NCBI GenBank assembly: GCA_029858925.1
Contig: JAOUEB010000114.1
Span: 1 to 5,568, forward strand
Direction of reading: 5' to 3'
Length of the DNA stretch: 5,568 nucleotides
Source: Nitrospira sp.
Lineage (GTDB): Bacteria; Nitrospirota; Nitrospiria; Nitrospirales; Nitrospiraceae
Shown: in pieces, positions 4,082 through 5,568 of the stretch
How the letters are laid out: every line of letters begins with the position of its first letter
Numbering within the stretch: position 1 is the stretch's first letter
The notes under the pieces: generated by a model
Databases searched by the model: none
Told to the model about the DNA's origin: nothing
The model's input: only the letters and a program-made list of their open reading frames with translations
Translations under genes and position numbers: made by a program

Positions 4082-5026
4082 ATGGATATGCAGAATAATC
4101 GGAGCCAGCGCAGCCGGATGCCGTGGCCTATGCCTGAGTCTCTCGGCGCGGTCGGGGCCGGGATGGCGCTGTCCCTCTGCCTATTGGCGTGGTCTCCACC
4201 CACGGTGTCTGCCAAAGCCATGCAGCAGAAACATTACAACGCAGAGACTGGCCAGGATGCCGGTGTGTCTCACCAGGATGTACCCTGGAGAATAGTTCCA
4301 GCCCATAGCGTACTGTTGAAAGAACTCCGGTCGGGCCGCGTTCTCTACGAGTATGAGTCTGAGAAACGGATGTCCCCGGCCAGTCTGACGAAAATCATGT
4401 CGGCACTCGTCATTCTCGAACGAGGGCGTTTGGACGAACAGGCCACGATCAGCAAGAACGCTGCGCGCGCGCCGAAGACTCACTTGCGGTTGAAGACCGG
4501 TGATGTGTTTCGTCTGGGAGACTTGCTGAAGGCCATGCTGATCGTTTCCGCGAACGATGCGTGTCTGGCGGCCGTCGAACATGTTGGGGGCGACGAGCCG
4601 CAATTTGTCGCGTTGATGAATGCCAAGGCGTTCGAGCTTGGGTTGAACGACACCCATTTCAGCAATGGATGCGGATTCGACGGGGTGGAGCACTATTCAA
4701 CGGCCGGGGATCTGGCGCGGCTCAGCGAAGCTGCGATGCAGAATTCGGTGTTCCGTGAACTCGTCCGCGAAGAACGAGAGATAATCACGCCGGTTAGCGG
4801 ACGCCGGACGTATCTTCTGCACAATACCAATCGTCTGTTGGGCCGCATTCCTGGTGTCGAAGGGGTGAAGACCGGATTTACGTCAAAAGCCGGACGATGC
4901 CTCATCGCAAAGGTTTCACACAACGGCAGCGATCTGCTGCTCGTCATTCTCAATTCCAAACGCCGCTGGAACACCGCCAAGAGCCTCATCGACTACGGAC
5001 TGCGCATCACCGAAACAGTGCGGTAG
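4082..5026 (+). CDS. secreted penicillin-binding D,D-peptidase, family S11 (D-Ala-D-Ala carboxypeptidase/endopeptidase)
   Basis: This serine enzyme trims or cleaves D-alanine-containing peptidoglycan peptides in the periplasm. Counting from ATG 4082 (314 aa), all three active-site motifs are present: S-L-T-K at 101-104 (nucleophile Ser101, general base Lys104), S-A-N at 156-158 and K-T-G at 263-265. An N-terminal signal peptide has a hydrophobic stretch around 22-38 and likely cleavage after VSA or AKA (about 44-46). The protein ends about 50 residues after KTG. It therefore lacks the C-terminal PBP5 domain and amphipathic anchor of DacA/DacC-type enzymes and is closer in length to PBP7-type endopeptidases. 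Carboxypeptidase versus endopeptidase activity cannot be settled from sequence. GTG 4079 is an alternative start; AAAGG (4069-4073) is better spaced (8 nt) for ATG 4082. It is the last gene of the apparent operon and converges on the next gene with a 26-nt gap. Confidence 0.93.
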   Translation: MDMQNNRSQRSRMPWPMPESLGAVGAGMALSLCLLAWSPPTVSAKAMQQKHYNAETGQDAGVSHQDVPWRIVPAHSVLLKELRSGRVLYEYESEKRMSPASLTKIMSALVILERGRLDEQATISKNAARAPKTHLRLKTGDVFRLGDLLKAMLIVSANDACLAAVEHVGGDEPQFVALMNAKAFELGLNDTHFSNGCGFDGVEHYSTAGDLARLSEAAMQNSVFRELVREEREIITPVSGRRTYLLHNTNRLLGRIPGVEGVKTGFTSKAGRCLIAKVSHNGSDLLLVILNSKRRWNTAKSLIDYGLRITETVR

Positions 5027-5052
5027 CGATCGTCCCTTGTGCGTTTGCTCGC

Positions 5053-5568
5053 CTAGCGCGGCCGCGAAAATTCGATGTTGACGTCTTTCCCAAGATAATT
5101 GACCTGGAATCCCTTTGTGTCGTACGCCAGGGCGGCGCCCATGACGTTTTCATCACCGTACTCTTCCTTTCCCAGCAACTTGCGGATGTCATCCGGGCTT
5201 TCGCTGTTCAGCACGCTGCGGAATATGCCTCTGGTCTTGTGCGCGAACCGGTTATTGATAAAAATCAGATCGACTTTCCCATCCTGAATGCGCACGCCGG
5301 CCATAGGGCCGGTCGGCTTTCGCAGATCGAGCAGGAAGATAAAGGTCGCTTCCTGTTCGGCCTTGACGCCCGATATCGTTCCATTCACCAAGGTTTCGAT
5401 GGCGGCGGCTTCTGAGTCGCCGAGTTTGATGCCGAAGAGCGAAATCTCGGTGCTCGAGATCGATGCAGGCTCCATCACGTCGTGCTTGCTCAACTCATAC
5501 GGTTCAGCTAGAGCCAAGGAAATACAACTAGCGAGAGTTCCCGCAATAGCTAAGGCAAACACCCGTAC
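5053..5568 (-). CDS. exported protein of unknown function (5' end beyond the window)
   Basis: The frame is open from the right edge (5568) to TAG at 5055-5053, giving at least 171 residues. A GTG at 5562-5560 could be read as a start. However, the preceding in-frame codons (Val, Arg) remain open, and a signal peptide normally has positive charge before its core, so the true start is probably outside. The hydrophobic core FALAIAGTLASCISLALA is followed by EPYEL. Cleavage after ALA would give a soluble periplasmic protein, while LASC also fits a lipobox. The mature part has a LFGIKLGDSEAAAIETL segment. A similar-looking LGKEEYGDENVMGAALAYD/GFQVNYL segment follows near the end, loosely like the short alpha/beta modules of BamE-type envelope proteins. 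That likeness is weak; I do not assign a family. It is convergent with the S11 peptidase gene. Confidence 0.75.
   Translation of the reverse strand, partial: VRVFALAIAGTLASCISLALAEPYELSKHDVMEPASISSTEISLFGIKLGDSEAAAIETLVNGTISGVKAEQEATFIFLLDLRKPTGPMAGVRIQDGKVDLIFINNRFAHKTRGIFRSVLNSESPDDIRKLLGKEEYGDENVMGAALAYDTKGFQVNYLGKDVNIEFSRPR

Noticed and set aside
4897..5415. 172-codon open frame on the + strand
   Set aside because: It overlaps the end of the S11 peptidase and lies antisense to the exported protein, which has a clear signal peptide.

Overview
The window reads as a chromosomal segment of a Gram-negative, moderately GC-rich bacterium. A Nitrospira-type (Nitrospirota) origin is my best guess. 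The basis is a free-standing protein made of protochlorophyllide-reductase C-terminal-like (PCP_red) repeats beside an HU/IHF gene, exported and lipoprotein products, and GTG starts. This is inference from gene content; no rRNA or marker gene is present to prove it.

Layout. Positions 1-39 hold the last 12 codons of a possible upstream + strand gene. Positions 36-239 are a 204-bp intergenic block bounded by inverted copies of a 38-nt repeat, with degenerate 7-bp units inside. Positions 303-1602 (+) carry an HU/IHF-family DNA-binding protein and, 19 nt later, a 333-aa protein with four tandem PCP_red-like units. The stop codon of that second gene lies inside a third copy of the 38-nt repeat. 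Positions 1603-1830 contain no gene but hold that repeat copy, a minus-strand intrinsic terminator, a long GC hairpin and a short direct repeat. Positions 1831-2151 (-) encode an unrecognised 106-aa protein with its own promoter, strong Shine-Dalgarno and terminator. A divergent promoter region separates it from a + strand lipoprotein (2325-3518) predicted to fold as a seven-bladed FG-GAP/VCBS beta-propeller.

Positions 3586-5026 (+) look like a three-gene operon behind a TTGACA-type promoter: a 68-aa two-helix membrane protein, a 62-aa four-cysteine zinc-ribbon protein, and a secreted penicillin-binding D,D-peptidase of family S11 that remodels periplasmic peptidoglycan. A convergent minus-strand gene for an exported protein of unknown function occupies 5053-5568 and runs off the right edge.

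The best supported functional groups are nucleoid/DNA binding (HU/IHF) and cell-wall maturation (S11 peptidase with two small partners). The least explained items are the tandem PCP_red protein without a catalytic domain, and the 38-nt repeat family that sits at gene ends. No CRISPR array, tRNA, rRNA or transposase gene was seen.
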